Shown piece after piece: positions 11,168 to 21,129 of a stretch of DNA of 64,000 nt. This DNA is from Phlebotomus papatasi (lineage: Eukaryota; Arthropoda; Insecta; Diptera; Psychodidae): NCBI RefSeq assembly GCF_024763615.1, contig NC_077225.1, positions 310,001 to 374,000 of the forward strand. The letters run 5' to 3'. The notes under the pieces are model-generated. The model worked only from the letters and a program-made list of their open reading frames with translations, did no database searches and had not been told where the DNA came from. Each line of letters begins with the position of its first letter. Position 1 is the first letter of the stretch. The translations under genes and the position numbers were made by a program.

Positions 11168-14100
11168 CACTCCCCAGGAAAAAAGCTGGCAATCTCCTCA
11201 TCCTCGGTGTCCTGAGTTGCGATGGGAAGTCTGGCCACATTTTGCACAGTTCGTTGGTATGTTCCCTTCATTGTCCTGACAGTGATGAGTCGCACTTTCC
11301 CGTCTTGTCCTGGGTGCACTTGAGTGACCACTGCTAGTGGCCAAGAAGTTCCTGGTGTGCACTCATTGAGCAACAAGACAACATCACCAGGTTGAATATT
11401 GGTGATATCCTTTGTCCATTTAGTTCTGCGCTGTAGTGAGACCAGATATTCTCTCTTCCATCTCGCGCTGAGGTCTTGGTAGATTTTTTGGGTCATCTGC
11501 CAGCGATTAAGATGGGGAATCTCCTTCAAATTCCATTCTGGGAGACCTGTTATTGGAGCCGTCAATAGAAAATGCGCCGGAGTAAGGATAGTAGGATCAG
11601 GGGTGGTACTAGGAATCGCTGTCAAAGGCCTACTATTCAATACACCCTCAATTTGAGTGACTACGGTTGCAAGCTCCTCGTAAGTGAGTATTATTGACCC
11701 AATAACTCTGATGAAGTGGTATTTCAGAGCCTTCACCGCAGCCTCCCACAATCCTCCCCAATGAGGGGATCGAGGTGGCATAAACTGCCATGTGATCCCA
11801 TCTCCTGAGGTCGCATCGATGATGGCGGTTTGATTGGTAGTTTCCGAGAGAAACTTTCCCAGAACATTGACTGCACCGACAAAATTGGTTCCATTGTCGG
11901 AATAGACGATTTTTGGAGTCCCTCTTCTGGCCACAAATCTCCGGAAGGATGCCAAGAATGCCTCAGTGCTGAGCTCGCTGACGATTTCCAAGTGAAGAGC
12001 CTTGACAGCGAGGCATACATAAACAGCGACATAGGTCTTGATGGTGGGAGATCTACGAAGACGATTTGCCTTTATCAAAATTGGACCAGCAAAATCGATT
12101 CCTACGGACTCAAATGGCCTGGTAAAGTTGACTCTCGGAGACGGTAGGGGTCCCATTTGTTGTTGACAAGGATGGGGTTTGCGTTTGGAGCACAGGACGC
12201 AGCCTTTGTAGATATTTTGCAACACACGTCTCCCAAAAAGTGGCCAATATCTCCTCCTTAATTCAGCAAGCATGTGGGTAGGTCCAGCATGTGCTAACTG
12301 ATGATGGGTGTGATACACTAATCGTTTCGCTAGCGGTCCGCTAGGAAAAATGACTGGTTTTTTGACATCTTCTTCAAGATCTGCATTGTCGAGCCGTCCA
12401 CTTGCACGCATCAATCCATCTGAATCCAAGAATGCGCCTAGGTGGCGCAATGGCTTAGAGAGCTCCTTCTGTTTTCTGCCAGATAACGTCCTGATGTCCT
12501 CGGCCAAAAATTCAAGCTGTTCAAGCTTAACGAGGGTAACTTCTGCTTGCTTGATTTCTACAGCTTGTAATGGTCCAGTGAAAACGGGTTGAGTATGCAA
12601 TGAGGGACGTCCATATTTGTTCTTGAAGATCGTGATGAAGCGTTTCACCCATGCCATAACTCTTCGAATAAATGAAAAGGAATTAGATCTATTAAGAAGG
12701 TACTCACGTGGAGTTGGCCACTGGATAGTGACTGCCAAGGTGCTTTTCTGCTCCGGTACAACTTCCTGACTAGGCCAATTGTCAGGAGGATCCAGGAGCC
12801 ACTTCGGCCCATTCCACCACAATGATGATTGGCTCAAGTACTCCGCTGTTGTCCCCCTCGAAATCAGGTCAGCTGGGTTTTGTGCCGTGGGCACATGACG
12901 CCACCTTTCCGCAGAAGTGTGTTCCAAGATAATTTTCAAACGATTTTTCACGAACGCTTCTCGGTTGTTTGGTGATCGTATCTGGCACAATACGACGGTG
13001 GCATCTGTCCAGCAATAATAATCCATGCATTTGAGTGATTCACGTACCGATTTCACAAGTCTCGAACCCAATTCGGCAGCATTAAGTTCCAGTTTGGGAA
13101 TGGTTGCCAATTTCACTGGTGCGACACGAGATTTGGCTGTTAGGAGGCACGAGTAACGATTCCCAGAAGAATCCTCTGTGACTATATAAATCGTGGCACC
13201 ATAAGCCCTCTTGCTTGCATCAGTGAAAACATGAACCTCCCATTTAGCGACCTTGGAGAATTCCGAGACATAACGTGGGATTCTGATTTTTGGGATATCT
13301 CTCAAAGATTCCAAAAACGAAAGCCATTCATCCACCACTGACTCAGGTAGTGGCGTATCCCAATCGCACTGAAGCTTCCATAAAGTCTGCATAAGACACT
13401 TTGCATTTACCACAATCGGACCGAGTGTTCCCATAGGATCAAAGAGCCTCGCAATAACTGAAAGCAGTTGTCGTTTTGTTGGAACCCCATCAATGTCACA
13501 TGACACTTTGAAGCTGAACTCATCAGTAGCGGGATCCCAATAGAGTCCAAGAGCCTTCACGGGCTCGCTGGCTGTTTCTTGGTTGGCTCCGACATCTTTA
13601 ATGGTTCCATCTCCAGAAAGCTCAGGCGCATTAGATGTCCACTTTGACAATTGAAGGCTTGCGCACTGAAGAAGATCTGTGAGTTGATCTTTTATTAGCT
13701 GAAGTTCCTTAATTGTTTGTGCAGAGATCAGACAATCATCTACATAAAAGGAAGACCTCACTGCCCTCTGAGCTTCCGGAAATTTGTCTCCATCCTCCAT
13801 GGCTAATTGAACCAAAGACCGTGTTGCCAGATATGGTGAACAGGCAACACCAAAAACCACAGTTCTAAAGCGGCGATGCTCCAGTTCTCCTGTGTGAAGA
13901 TTCCTCCACAGAAATCGGTGAAAATCTCTATGCTCAGGAGTTACCAAAAATTGCAGGTACATTTTGGTGATGTCTCCTGTAAGAGCATATCTGTGTTGTC
14001 GGAAACGCCAGAGAATTTCAATGAGCGGTGGCTGGACTACGGGACCGGTAAGCAAAGTATCGTTGAGGCTGACATTGGATTTGCTTTTGGAGCTGGCATT

Positions 14101-15867
14101 AAAGACAACTCTAAGCTTCGTGGTAGTGGAACTTTCTTTGTAAACACCATGATGAGGGAGGTAGAATGCCTTCTTTGAATGTTCTTCCTTTGGGACGGTT
14201 TCGGTGATGTGGAGTTGATCATATTCATCGAATACCTCCTGGTATTTATCACTCATTCCTGGTGTGGTTTTGAGCGTTTTCTGGAGAAAGTAAAGTTGTT
14301 TGGCAGCGTTCGAGTAGTTATTTTCCAGTTCCTTCACTTTGTCCGTAAAAGGAAGATGCACGACAAATCTGCCTGTATCAGGATCTCTGGTGACAGTATC
14401 GGAAAAAAACTTCTCTGCCTCTTCATCTTCCTCCTTTCTCTGTTTAGCGGGACCAGTCACGTCTTCAATTTCCCAAAACCGCTTGAGGCTGAGATCAATA
14501 GACTCAAGGGTTGTGAGATTGCACACTTTGGTTGTAATTGGACTAGATGAGACTTCTCCGACCACAAGCCATCCAAATACACTCCGCTTCAGGATAGGTA
14601 ATCCAGGTCCCAATTTAATAGTCTGATCCATGATTAGATCCCAATAATGTTGTCCGCCAATTAGCATATCAATGACTTGGGGCTTATTCCATTGTGGGTC
14701 TGCCATGATCAACTTCGGAGGAATTGGAAGTGACTCAGTAGGGATTTTTGCTGAGGGTTGAATGCCAGTGATCTTCTCTTGGATTATGCAATCCGTCTCA
14801 GTCCATTTATTGAAACCTCTGGGGCCAAAACTCAAACTGGTTTGATATTTTGATGGAGCTTCATGACCCCCTACTCCTTCCAATGTGCAAGTGGTCTTCC
14901 TTCTGGGCAATTTCAGCATCTGACTTATCTTCTCGGTGATAATGTTAGCTTGAGAACCGGAATCCAATACAGCTCTGCACAGAATTTGTTCTCCTTCATC
15001 ATTCCGAACGCAGATTACTGCTGTAGCCAGTAAGACAGTGGGAAAGGAAGATGTAGTGGTGCATTTCAGAGTAAATCTTGTAGCTGATCCACATGTTTGA
15101 TCGGTGTCGGTAGTGACTGGAGCAGGCGATGGTGGATCTGGGTGAACAGTAGCTACGGTTGTTGTCTGTGGGATCTGAGCATTATTGGGATGAAAAGCCA
15201 GGTGGAGCCAGGTGCTGTGTTTTTCTCCACACTGCTTACATGCTGACGATTGACAGCTTTCCACTGGATGCCCAGGGTCCAAACAGTTCACACACAGTTT
15301 GGCGCGTTGCACAATTTCAAGCCTTTGGGTGTCTTTTAGGCCTCTGAACTTGTAGCACTTCACTGTGCGATGATTGGGTTTCCCGCAGGAAGCGCACAGA
15401 TTGCCTGGAGTGGCATTATCCGAGTTTTTCTGACCGGATGAAGTGGTTACCGATAATGCTGACTTCGGTTTGGACTTCACCTCCTGTCTCTTTGACGATA
15501 AGGGTTTGCCGGGATTGGCCATTTCCATCGTCTTGTAACGTTCATTGAGAAAATCGACAAATTCTTGCCAGGTGGGAATCTTCTTATAGCATCTTCTTGA
15601 CCACAGAGTTTTACTTTCAGAATCCAACTTCTCCAATGCAATGTAAATCAACCAAATATCTCGATTTTTCATGTCCAATGCATCCAAAGCCTGAATTGCG
15701 GAATCCATAGTTACGTGAGTACGTCTCATAGTATCAGCAGATGGTTCAGATATTTTTGGAATGCTCAGGAATGACTTGATTTGACTCATTGCAATGCTCA
15801 TCTTATCGTCATATTTGTCCATCAATATTTTCCATGCAACACTGTAGATGTTGGCAGACGCTGGTAT
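11083..15867 (-). CDS. BEL/Pao gag-pol polyprotein, C-terminal about 1590 codons (copy A)
   Basis: This is a single open frame. In order from the 5' end it has the rest of the gag DUF1759-type domain, three Cys/His knuckle-like clusters (CASCGKPNHRTVKC, CVNCLDPGHPVESC, CKQCGEKH), an aspartic protease with LDSGSQANII (about residue 320), and RT with TGDITKMYLQF (about 650) and FYVDDC (about 730). Next come the BEL-specific A17-like region, RNase H with FTDASKRAYG (about 900), an integrase zinc finger (HQLAHAG to CVLC) and the integrase core with GIDFAGP (about 1280), YSDNGTNF (about 1345) and HWGGLWEAAV (about 1393). A DUF5641-type tail follows. The stop falls about 28 codons inside the 3' LTR. 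The first residues of the open frame beyond 15868 are PLE sequence, not BEL. The matching gag N-terminus is at 54585-55315. Confidence 0.93.
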   Translation of the reverse strand: MPASANIYSVAWKILMDKYDDKMSIAMSQIKSFLSIPKISEPSADTMRRTHVTMDSAIQALDALDMKNRDIWLIYIALEKLDSESKTLWSRRCYKKIPTWQEFVDFLNERYKTMEMANPGKPLSSKRQEVKSKPKSALSVTTSSGQKNSDNATPGNLCASCGKPNHRTVKCYKFRGLKDTQRLEIVQRAKLCVNCLDPGHPVESCQSSACKQCGEKHSTWLHLAFHPNNAQIPQTTTVATVHPDPPSPAPVTTDTDQTCGSATRFTLKCTTTSSFPTVLLATAVICVRNDEGEQILCRAVLDSGSQANIITEKISQMLKLPRRKTTCTLEGVGGHEAPSKYQTSLSFGPRGFNKWTETDCIIQEKITGIQPSAKIPTESLPIPPKLIMADPQWNKPQVIDMLIGGQHYWDLIMDQTIKLGPGLPILKRSVFGWLVVGEVSSSPITTKVCNLTTLESIDLSLKRFWEIEDVTGPAKQRKEEDEEAEKFFSDTVTRDPDTGRFVVHLPFTDKVKELENNYSNAAKQLYFLQKTLKTTPGMSDKYQEVFDEYDQLHITETVPKEEHSKKAFYLPHHGVYKESSTTTKLRVVFNASSKSKSNVSLNDTLLTGPVVQPPLIEILWRFRQHRYALTGDITKMYLQFLVTPEHRDFHRFLWRNLHTGELEHRRFRTVVFGVACSPYLATRSLVQLAMEDGDKFPEAQRAVRSSFYVDDCLISAQTIKELQLIKDQLTDLLQCASLQLSKWTSNAPELSGDGTIKDVGANQETASEPVKALGLYWDPATDEFSFKVSCDIDGVPTKRQLLSVIARLFDPMGTLGPIVVNAKCLMQTLWKLQCDWDTPLPESVVDEWLSFLESLRDIPKIRIPRYVSEFSKVAKWEVHVFTDASKRAYGATIYIVTEDSSGNRYSCLLTAKSRVAPVKLATIPKLELNAAELGSRLVKSVRESLKCMDYYCWTDATVVLCQIRSPNNREAFVKNRLKIILEHTSAERWRHVPTAQNPADLISRGTTAEYLSQSSLWWNGPKWLLDPPDNWPSQEVVPEQKSTLAVTIQWPTPREYLLNRSNSFSFIRRVMAWVKRFITIFKNKYGRPSLHTQPVFTGPLQAVEIKQAEVTLVKLEQLEFLAEDIRTLSGRKQKELSKPLRHLGAFLDSDGLMRASGRLDNADLEEDVKKPVIFPSGPLAKRLVYHTHHQLAHAGPTHMLAELRRRYWPLFGRRVLQNIYKGCVLCSKRKPHPCQQQMGPLPSPRVNFTRPFESVGIDFAGPILIKANRLRRSPTIKTYVAVYVCLAVKALHLEIVSELSTEAFLASFRRFVARRGTPKIVYSDNGTNFVGAVNVLGKFLSETTNQTAIIDATSGDGITWQFMPPRSPHWGGLWEAAVKALKYHFIRVIGSIILTYEELATVVTQIEGVLNSRPLTAIPSTTPDPTILTPAHFLLTAPITGLPEWNLKEIPHLNRWQMTQKIYQDLSARWKREYLVSLQRRTKWTKDITNIQPGDVVLLLNECTPGTSWPLAVVTQVHPGQDGKVRLITVRTMKGTYQRTVQNVARLPIATQDTEDEEIASFFPGECVGANTGKGANLGQRPKSPVAGSPNSSE

Positions 15868-15868
15868 G
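15857..15868 (-). repeat. Target-site duplication of PLE-1 in BEL gag (right half)
   Basis: On minus the twelve bases CATACCAGCGTC border the PLE. The BEL gag at 55304-55315 ends with CATACCAGCATC against the other PLE boundary. Eleven of twelve match, as expected if one PLE insertion split one BEL element. Confidence 0.7.
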
Positions 15869-15951
15869 CACTGCACTTGAACTTTGATCACAAATTGATC
15901 TGTGATGTTCACCATTCGACTGACCGACACAGAATGAGCTCTCCTTTGAGA

Positions 15952-18489
15952 TCAATTTTCATCACAGCTGTGAAATCCATCTTCCCTTGTTGCATTAGTA
16001 TGTTGTTGTCTCATTTTTACTCGTTGTAAGAGCGAGGTGTAGATGGTGTTGATCCCTTCCGTATCAGCTTTTCTGTTGATCGTGTGTTGTTTGTGTATGT
16101 GAATGTAGAGCATCTCTAAATACTCAAGCCTTCTGTTGTGCTCACACTTGTCCAGAATTTCAGCTGAATCAAACTGAAACCGGTGCTGCATTTCTCTGGC
16201 ATGAGTCACCAGGGCTGTGGCGTCACTTCTTTCTTCTTGATTTGGGTTGATCTGAGTGATGCTCCTCTTGTGTTGGTAAAGCCGGTCTTTTAATCTCTGC
16301 GTTGTTTTTCCAACATACACCTTATCACACTCACATGGGATGGAGTAAACAACTCCACTTTCCATTAATGGGTCAATCTTGTTTTTGAGATCAGTGTGCA
16401 TTGCCGAATTTGTGTTGTTGCATTTAAATGCTATTTGGAGATTTTGTGTTTCGGTGCACAATATTCTCTTAATCGCATCACTTAATCTGGGGATATAAGT
16501 GATCGATTTGTAGATGATCTCCGTGTTGGTATCCACATTTTGGGTCGTATTGTGAGCTGTTTGTTGTCCAATGTGTCTATTCCATAGAATGTTGATGAGT
16601 TTTGGCGGGAATCCATTCACTCTGAGCTTCGAGAAGACGATGTCTTTCACATGTTCCTTGTTGGTAGTTGTGAGTTTGTCGACTCTTTTTATGAGGCCAA
16701 TAGCGGTACCTACTTTCTGTCTCAGAGGATGTTGTGAATGGAAATTCAACATTCTGTCTGAGGCGATGGGCTTTTTGTACCACATTGTCACGAGATTTGT
16801 GGGTTTTCTGATGACGAACGTATCCAGATAGGGAAGTCCCCCTTCTTTTTCCATTTCCACAGTGAATTGGAGCTTTGGATGGAATCCATTGAATGTTGAG
16901 AGAATGTCTGTAACTTTGTCACGCGGCACTAAGCAAAAAATGTCGTCGACATATTTTGTTAGACATATCACTCTATTGGGGATGTTTTCCAATATTTTGC
17001 TTATCGCGTAATCCATCACTATATCCGCGATAATTGGAGACAGCGGTCCTCCCATCGGCATCCCATCCATCTGTGAATAATGCTGGTCACCGAACGTGAA
17101 AAAACTGGTCTCCAGGCAAAATTTCAGGATCTCGAGAAATAGTTTTTTATCAATGGTTGTGGTGATCCTTCCTGCATCCCAGCATTCTTCCACAATCTGC
17201 AGAGCCAAATCACGTGGTATATTTGGGAATAGAGACACCACATCCAGGCTGATCATGATGTGTCCTTCTGGAACTTCGCAGCTTGTCACCCTTTCCACGA
17301 ACTCGAAGGAATCCTTCACGTTGTATCCACCTACATTTGAGATTGGCTTCAGTAGTTGATTGAGAAATTTCGACAATGCATAAGTTGGTGATTTTATGCA
17401 AGACACAATGGGCCTAAGTGGAGTATTTGTCTTGTGTATTTTAGGCAGTCCATATATTCTAGGGGTTCTTGAATTGTGTGTCGTCAATTCTCTTTTCGTA
17501 ATGAAGTCAATGTGACCACCTTCGTAAAGTCTTTTTACTAAAGTGTTGTTTTTACGCTCTGCAATATTGAGTTGGTTTGCTGTGGTCTTTTTGTAGGTGG
17601 TTTCATCCGATACAATGTTGGTCATCTTTTCTTCATATTCGTCCCTCCACATGACTACGGTTTTGTTGCCTTTGTCGGACGATACGATGATGATTTCACT
17701 GTGTTCTCGGATGAATCTTCTGGTGACGGTCTCCAAGTTGAGGAAGTACTTCTCTCGTGCATTTGTTCTGTGATGAGTGAGATGGCTATTGATGATGTGT
17801 GCTACTCTGGATCGTATTGTGTTTTTGTGTGTGGTAGTATCATCATCACTCATGGCCCGAATCACATCCTCTATCTCGGCCAATAGATGAAGAACAATTT
17901 TTGGCGGGAGATTTTTGTATGGCAGAGAGAACCTTGGACTGAGGCCCATCAGTAATTTCAATTCTTGTGGTAATGAAACATTTGTTGTATTCACTACCCA
18001 ATCTGAGGCAGGCATGTTTATCACATTCCCAAGTTGTTTTGTGAATAGAGCGTTGTATTTGTGTGAATGAACGCTGGTGCTTCTCTGGAATTCCCGCCAA
18101 AAGACTTGTTCTTGAACAGTGAGGAAGCTCGACATTGATGGAATTCCCGTGGATCTCAACTTATGTAGGAGCTCAGTGAGCTTTTTGTGTGTCCTGTTGA
18201 CTTCCCAGTAAGTAACTTTGATTTCCATGCTGAGAATCCGATGTTGGAATGATTTGATCATATTGTCTATGTCTTTGTTGTATGGTGATTCCTTAGATAT
18301 TGTTTGATAGAGACATTTCACGTTGTTAATTATATGTGAAGGAGTGATCCCAGATGACCTACATTTCAGCAGGAACTGTTTTCTTGAGGTCGCTCTGGCG
18401 TACTTCCTTTGTTCTCGCATATAAGTTTTCATGTCTTGGGAAATGTTGTGTCCAAAGTTGTCCGAGATGAACTGCAGGTAACTCGTCAT
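15952..18489 (-). CDS. PLE-1 reverse transcriptase with GIY-YIG endonuclease
   Basis: The frame is intact. I chose the first ATG, at 18489, which gives about 846 residues, close to the usual length of Penelope proteins. The frame stays open upstream without a methionine to about 18750, across the hammerhead. Counted from the open frame at 18636, the protein has RT blocks RIYGLPKIHK, motif A MISLDVVSLFPNIP (about 464), motif B MPMGGPLSPIIAD and motif C KYVDDIF (about 562), then LPYLDTFV. The C-terminal GIY-YIG domain has VVYSIPC (about 765), KVYVGKT, and RLKDRLYQHK. PLEs prime reverse transcription from an end cut by this endonuclease. All catalytic blocks are present and there is no stop or frameshift, so this copy could be active. 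Confidence 0.93.
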   Translation of the reverse strand: MTSYLQFISDNFGHNISQDMKTYMREQRKYARATSRKQFLLKCRSSGITPSHIINNVKCLYQTISKESPYNKDIDNMIKSFQHRILSMEIKVTYWEVNRTHKKLTELLHKLRSTGIPSMSSFLTVQEQVFWREFQRSTSVHSHKYNALFTKQLGNVINMPASDWVVNTTNVSLPQELKLLMGLSPRFSLPYKNLPPKIVLHLLAEIEDVIRAMSDDDTTTHKNTIRSRVAHIINSHLTHHRTNAREKYFLNLETVTRRFIREHSEIIIVSSDKGNKTVVMWRDEYEEKMTNIVSDETTYKKTTANQLNIAERKNNTLVKRLYEGGHIDFITKRELTTHNSRTPRIYGLPKIHKTNTPLRPIVSCIKSPTYALSKFLNQLLKPISNVGGYNVKDSFEFVERVTSCEVPEGHIMISLDVVSLFPNIPRDLALQIVEECWDAGRITTTIDKKLFLEILKFCLETSFFTFGDQHYSQMDGMPMGGPLSPIIADIVMDYAISKILENIPNRVICLTKYVDDIFCLVPRDKVTDILSTFNGFHPKLQFTVEMEKEGGLPYLDTFVIRKPTNLVTMWYKKPIASDRMLNFHSQHPLRQKVGTAIGLIKRVDKLTTTNKEHVKDIVFSKLRVNGFPPKLINILWNRHIGQQTAHNTTQNVDTNTEIIYKSITYIPRLSDAIKRILCTETQNLQIAFKCNNTNSAMHTDLKNKIDPLMESGVVYSIPCECDKVYVGKTTQRLKDRLYQHKRSITQINPNQEERSDATALVTHAREMQHRFQFDSAEILDKCEHNRRLEYLEMLYIHIHKQHTINRKADTEGINTIYTSLLQRVKMRQQHTNATREDGFHSCDEN

Positions 18490-18586
18490 TGTTCCGTGAG
18501 ATGTTTCAGAAGAATTTCGGTTCGACAGAATGTAGCAGGAAATAGACGGAGACACTGAACCTTTCTTGATTTTCACAATTTTATTC

Positions 18587-18632
18587 TCTACGACGTTTCG
18601 AGGATGGATGTCCTCTTCATCAGGTCTACAAT
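18587..18632 (-). ncRNA. Hammerhead ribozyme motif, PLE-1 terminal repeat
   Basis: On minus the core reads CTGATGA, a stem II of GAGGA with TCCTC closed by a short loop, then GAAAC. Outer arms GTAGAC and GTCGTAGAG give short stems I and III. This fits the minimal hammerhead described in Penelope-like elements. It lies just upstream of the first ATG but inside the continuous open frame, where it would read CRPDEEDIHPRN. Confidence 0.8.
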
Positions 18633-18636
18633 TCAA

Positions 18637-18827
18637 TTGAACAATTTTTAGAAAATCACTTCTATCAAAAATATTATGAATTTTCTTTTTCTTTTTCTTA
18701 CATCGAATATGGCAGGGAAAATCACGTACAGGTGGGAGTTGTTACACTGCACTTGAACTTTGATCACAAATTGATCTGTGATGTTCACCATTCGACTGAC
18801 CGACACAGAATGAGCTCTCCTTTGAGA
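18637..18827 (-). repeat. PLE-1 inter-unit terminal region
   Basis: This holds the end of one unit and the start of the next: the stop-proximal block with GATCACAAATTGATC, then CACTGCACTTGAAC, then a run of AAG-rich sequence before the hammerhead. The same block follows the array at 55316-55606 and recurs at 58293-58483. Confidence 0.7.
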
Positions 18828-19368
18828 TCAATTTTCATCACAGCTGTGAAATCCATCTTCCCTTGTTGCATTAGTATGTTGTTGTCTCATTTTTACTCGT
18901 TGTAAGAGCGAGGTGTAGATGGTGTTGATCCCTTCCGTATCAGCTTTTCTGTTGATCGTGTGTTGTTTGTGTATGTGAATGTAGAGCATCTCTAAATACT
19001 CAAGCCTTCTGTTGTGCTCACACTTGTCCAGAATTTCAGCTGAATCAAACTGAAACCGGTGCTGCATTTCTCTGGCATGAGTCACCAGGGCTGTGGCGTC
19101 ACTTCTTTCTTCTTGATTTGGGTTGATCTGAGTGATGCTCCTCTTGTGTTGGTAAAGCCGGTCTTTTAATCTCTGCGTTGTTTTTCCAACATACACCTTA
19201 TCACACTCACATGGGATGGAGTAAACAACTCCACTTTCCATTAATGGGTCAATCTTGTTTTTGAGATCAGTGTGCATTGCCGAATTTGTGTTGTTGCATT
19301 TAAATGCTATTTGGAGATTTTGTGTTTCGGTGCACAATATTCTCTTAATCGCATCACTTAATCTGGGG
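18828..19368 (-). CDS. PLE-1 second unit, GIY-YIG C-terminus (cut by gap)
   Basis: This partial frame is identical by eye to the last 180 codons of the neighbouring full unit. It starts in the PRLSDAIKRIL region and includes the whole GIY-YIG domain (YSIPC, VYVGKT). It runs into the N run at 19369, so the RT part is unsequenced, not necessarily missing. Confidence 0.88.
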
Positions 19369-19868
19369 NNNNNNNNNNNNNNNNNNNNNNNNNNNNNNNN
19401 NNNNNNNNNNNNNNNNNNNNNNNNNNNNNNNNNNNNNNNNNNNNNNNNNNNNNNNNNNNNNNNNNNNNNNNNNNNNNNNNNNNNNNNNNNNNNNNNNNNN
19501 NNNNNNNNNNNNNNNNNNNNNNNNNNNNNNNNNNNNNNNNNNNNNNNNNNNNNNNNNNNNNNNNNNNNNNNNNNNNNNNNNNNNNNNNNNNNNNNNNNNN
19601 NNNNNNNNNNNNNNNNNNNNNNNNNNNNNNNNNNNNNNNNNNNNNNNNNNNNNNNNNNNNNNNNNNNNNNNNNNNNNNNNNNNNNNNNNNNNNNNNNNNN
19701 NNNNNNNNNNNNNNNNNNNNNNNNNNNNNNNNNNNNNNNNNNNNNNNNNNNNNNNNNNNNNNNNNNNNNNNNNNNNNNNNNNNNNNNNNNNNNNNNNNNN
19801 NNNNNNNNNNNNNNNNNNNNNNNNNNNNNNNNNNNNNNNNNNNNNNNNNNNNNNNNNNNNNNNNNNNN
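19369..19868. other. Assembly gap, 500 N
   Basis: Exactly 500 undetermined bases, a placeholder length shared by all three gaps in the window. It abuts PLE-1 sequence on the left, a repeat that also borders the gap at 59501. Confidence 0.99.
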
Positions 19869-19935
19869 TTGATTAACCACGCTCTTTGTGCTATAAAGAT
19901 TTTCCATAAAACCAACAGTGGAAACAACTTACAAT

Positions 19936-21117
19936 ATGTTTTCGCGTTTGTCAAAAATGCTTTTAAATAATAAATCTGAGGGTGATTTGATTCAGTTGAT
20001 TTTACTAGATAAATCGGTAGATGAGATGATTGAAATATTGAGTGATAAAGATAATAGTGCGTTTTACGAACCCATCATGGTCAAGCTGAAAGATATGTTG
20101 AGAAATGGACTAAAGTTGAAAGTTGCTGAGAAAAGAAATTTACTCTTAAATATTTTAAAGAATTTAGTGAGTGAAGAGTTAAGCGAAAAACTCTGCGATG
20201 TATTATTTGAGGGTGATGATGATAACATTGAACCCATTCCTAAAAAACGTAAAATCGCTCAAATTATGACGACAGTAATGCAGAATACTGGTAGTACACC
20301 TGCAATTAATCATGAAGGAGTTGAGGGCTCAAGTGAATGTAATGTAACCAACGATAAAGTGATAGAAGAACAATTAAAAAACAATGTAACGCACATGGCT
20401 ACTGATAATGGTGAAAATGAAGCAATTGTTCAAATTGGGGAAGGAAAAGAAGATTCTGCTTCAAGTGAAGATCGTGCATCTCTTAAAATTCTCGACAAAT
20501 CGAGGAAATATAATCATTTTTTTAAGATGACGCAGATGGTTATCAATTTTAAGCTAAATAGGCCAACAAATATTACAACTGAGGATTGGATACAGAGAGG
20601 ATTCGATGGTCTTATTGAAGAGATACGAAAGGAATCCATGTCGGATGCTGATAAAGTGATTCTTAGGGTAATTATTTAATTTCTACAATCATTGAAATTA
20701 TTTGTGGACTGTTTTATTCACATTCTTACATATGCATTTTTATCTCTTCACAGATTTTTGTTACTGACGAACCGACTGAAAAGGCTATTTACATTGGCAT
20801 GAGACCCCTGAATACTCTTACTGCGGATATTATTTTGGAATATATGGAAAAGGTATGTCTTATATTCTGTGAATTTCTTATTTTATCAATATTATTAATT
20901 CTATTTGAATGTCTTTTCCAGATTCATCAGAGCACGGAGATGTTCCATTCGTCGGAAATCCTGCAAGTAAGAGCATTTCTACTCCATCCTCATGAAGGAA
21001 GGGGGAGAAATTACAATCCAGCGGGTATGGATATGGAGGATATTCGCCATTTTAAAAAGAAGAGTATGATTGACATTGATATCGGCGAAAGCTGTCTTCC
21101 AATAGCTTTACTAATTG
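19936..21117 (+). CDS. N-terminal region of a protein-primed-type family B DNA polymerase (three exons)
   Basis: ATG 19936 follows CTATAAAG by about 40 bp. Exon 1 is 19936-20667, exon 2 20754-20852 and exon 3 20922-21117. The introns 20668-20753 (GTAATT...CACAG) and 20853-20921 (GTATGT...TCCAG) keep the frame, and joining them removes the in-frame stops. Exon 1 starts FSRLSKMLLNNKSEGDLIQ, has an acidic/low-complexity middle and a nuclear-localisation-like PKKRK. Exons 2-3 contain PLNTLTADIILEYMEK, LLHPHEGRGR and MIDIDIGESCLPIALLIG. These resemble the region ahead of the exonuclease domain in Polinton/adintovirus/bidnavirus-like polymerases, where LTAxxI...QS, PxGxGR and an xIxNxDxxCxxRAIV block occur. 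That family link is from memory of the blocks, not a search. Exon 3 ends at a good donor (G|GTAAGT) with no acceptor that would restore the exonuclease. Confidence 0.6.
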
Positions 21118-21129
21118 GTAAGTACTAAT

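Larger units (their letters stand above)
15869..19368 (-). mobile_element. Penelope-like element PLE-1, tandem array (left)
   Basis: A complete unit (15869 to about 18760) is followed head-to-tail by a second unit that runs into the 500-N gap. The unit boundary is recognisable because the block at 15869-15951, beginning with CACTGCACTTGAAC on plus, reappears at about 18746-18827. Head-to-tail tandem copies, with the terminal repeat between coding units, are characteristic of PLEs. The array interrupts the BEL gag. Sequence is almost identical to the array at 55316-59500, so both are young. Confidence 0.9.

Noticed and set aside
11830..14626. Plus-strand ORFs opposite BEL copy A pol
   Set aside because: Antisense shadows of the intact gag-pol frame, with no independent start or domain evidence.
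15868..15930. BEL copy A reading frame starting at 15930
   Set aside because: The first 20 or so codons (VSRMVNITDQFVIK) are translated from the PLE-1 3' end. BEL sequence begins only at 15868.
16571..17886. Plus-strand ORFs inside the PLE-1 coding region (also at 56296-57542 and 59103-59363)
   Set aside because: Antisense shadows of the RT/GIY-YIG frame. They have no family motif and repeat wherever the PLE does.
19255..20005. Open frames that include long unknown stretches across the N runs
   Set aside because: N bases cannot show stops, so these frames are artefacts of the gaps. The same applies at 42317 and 59501.
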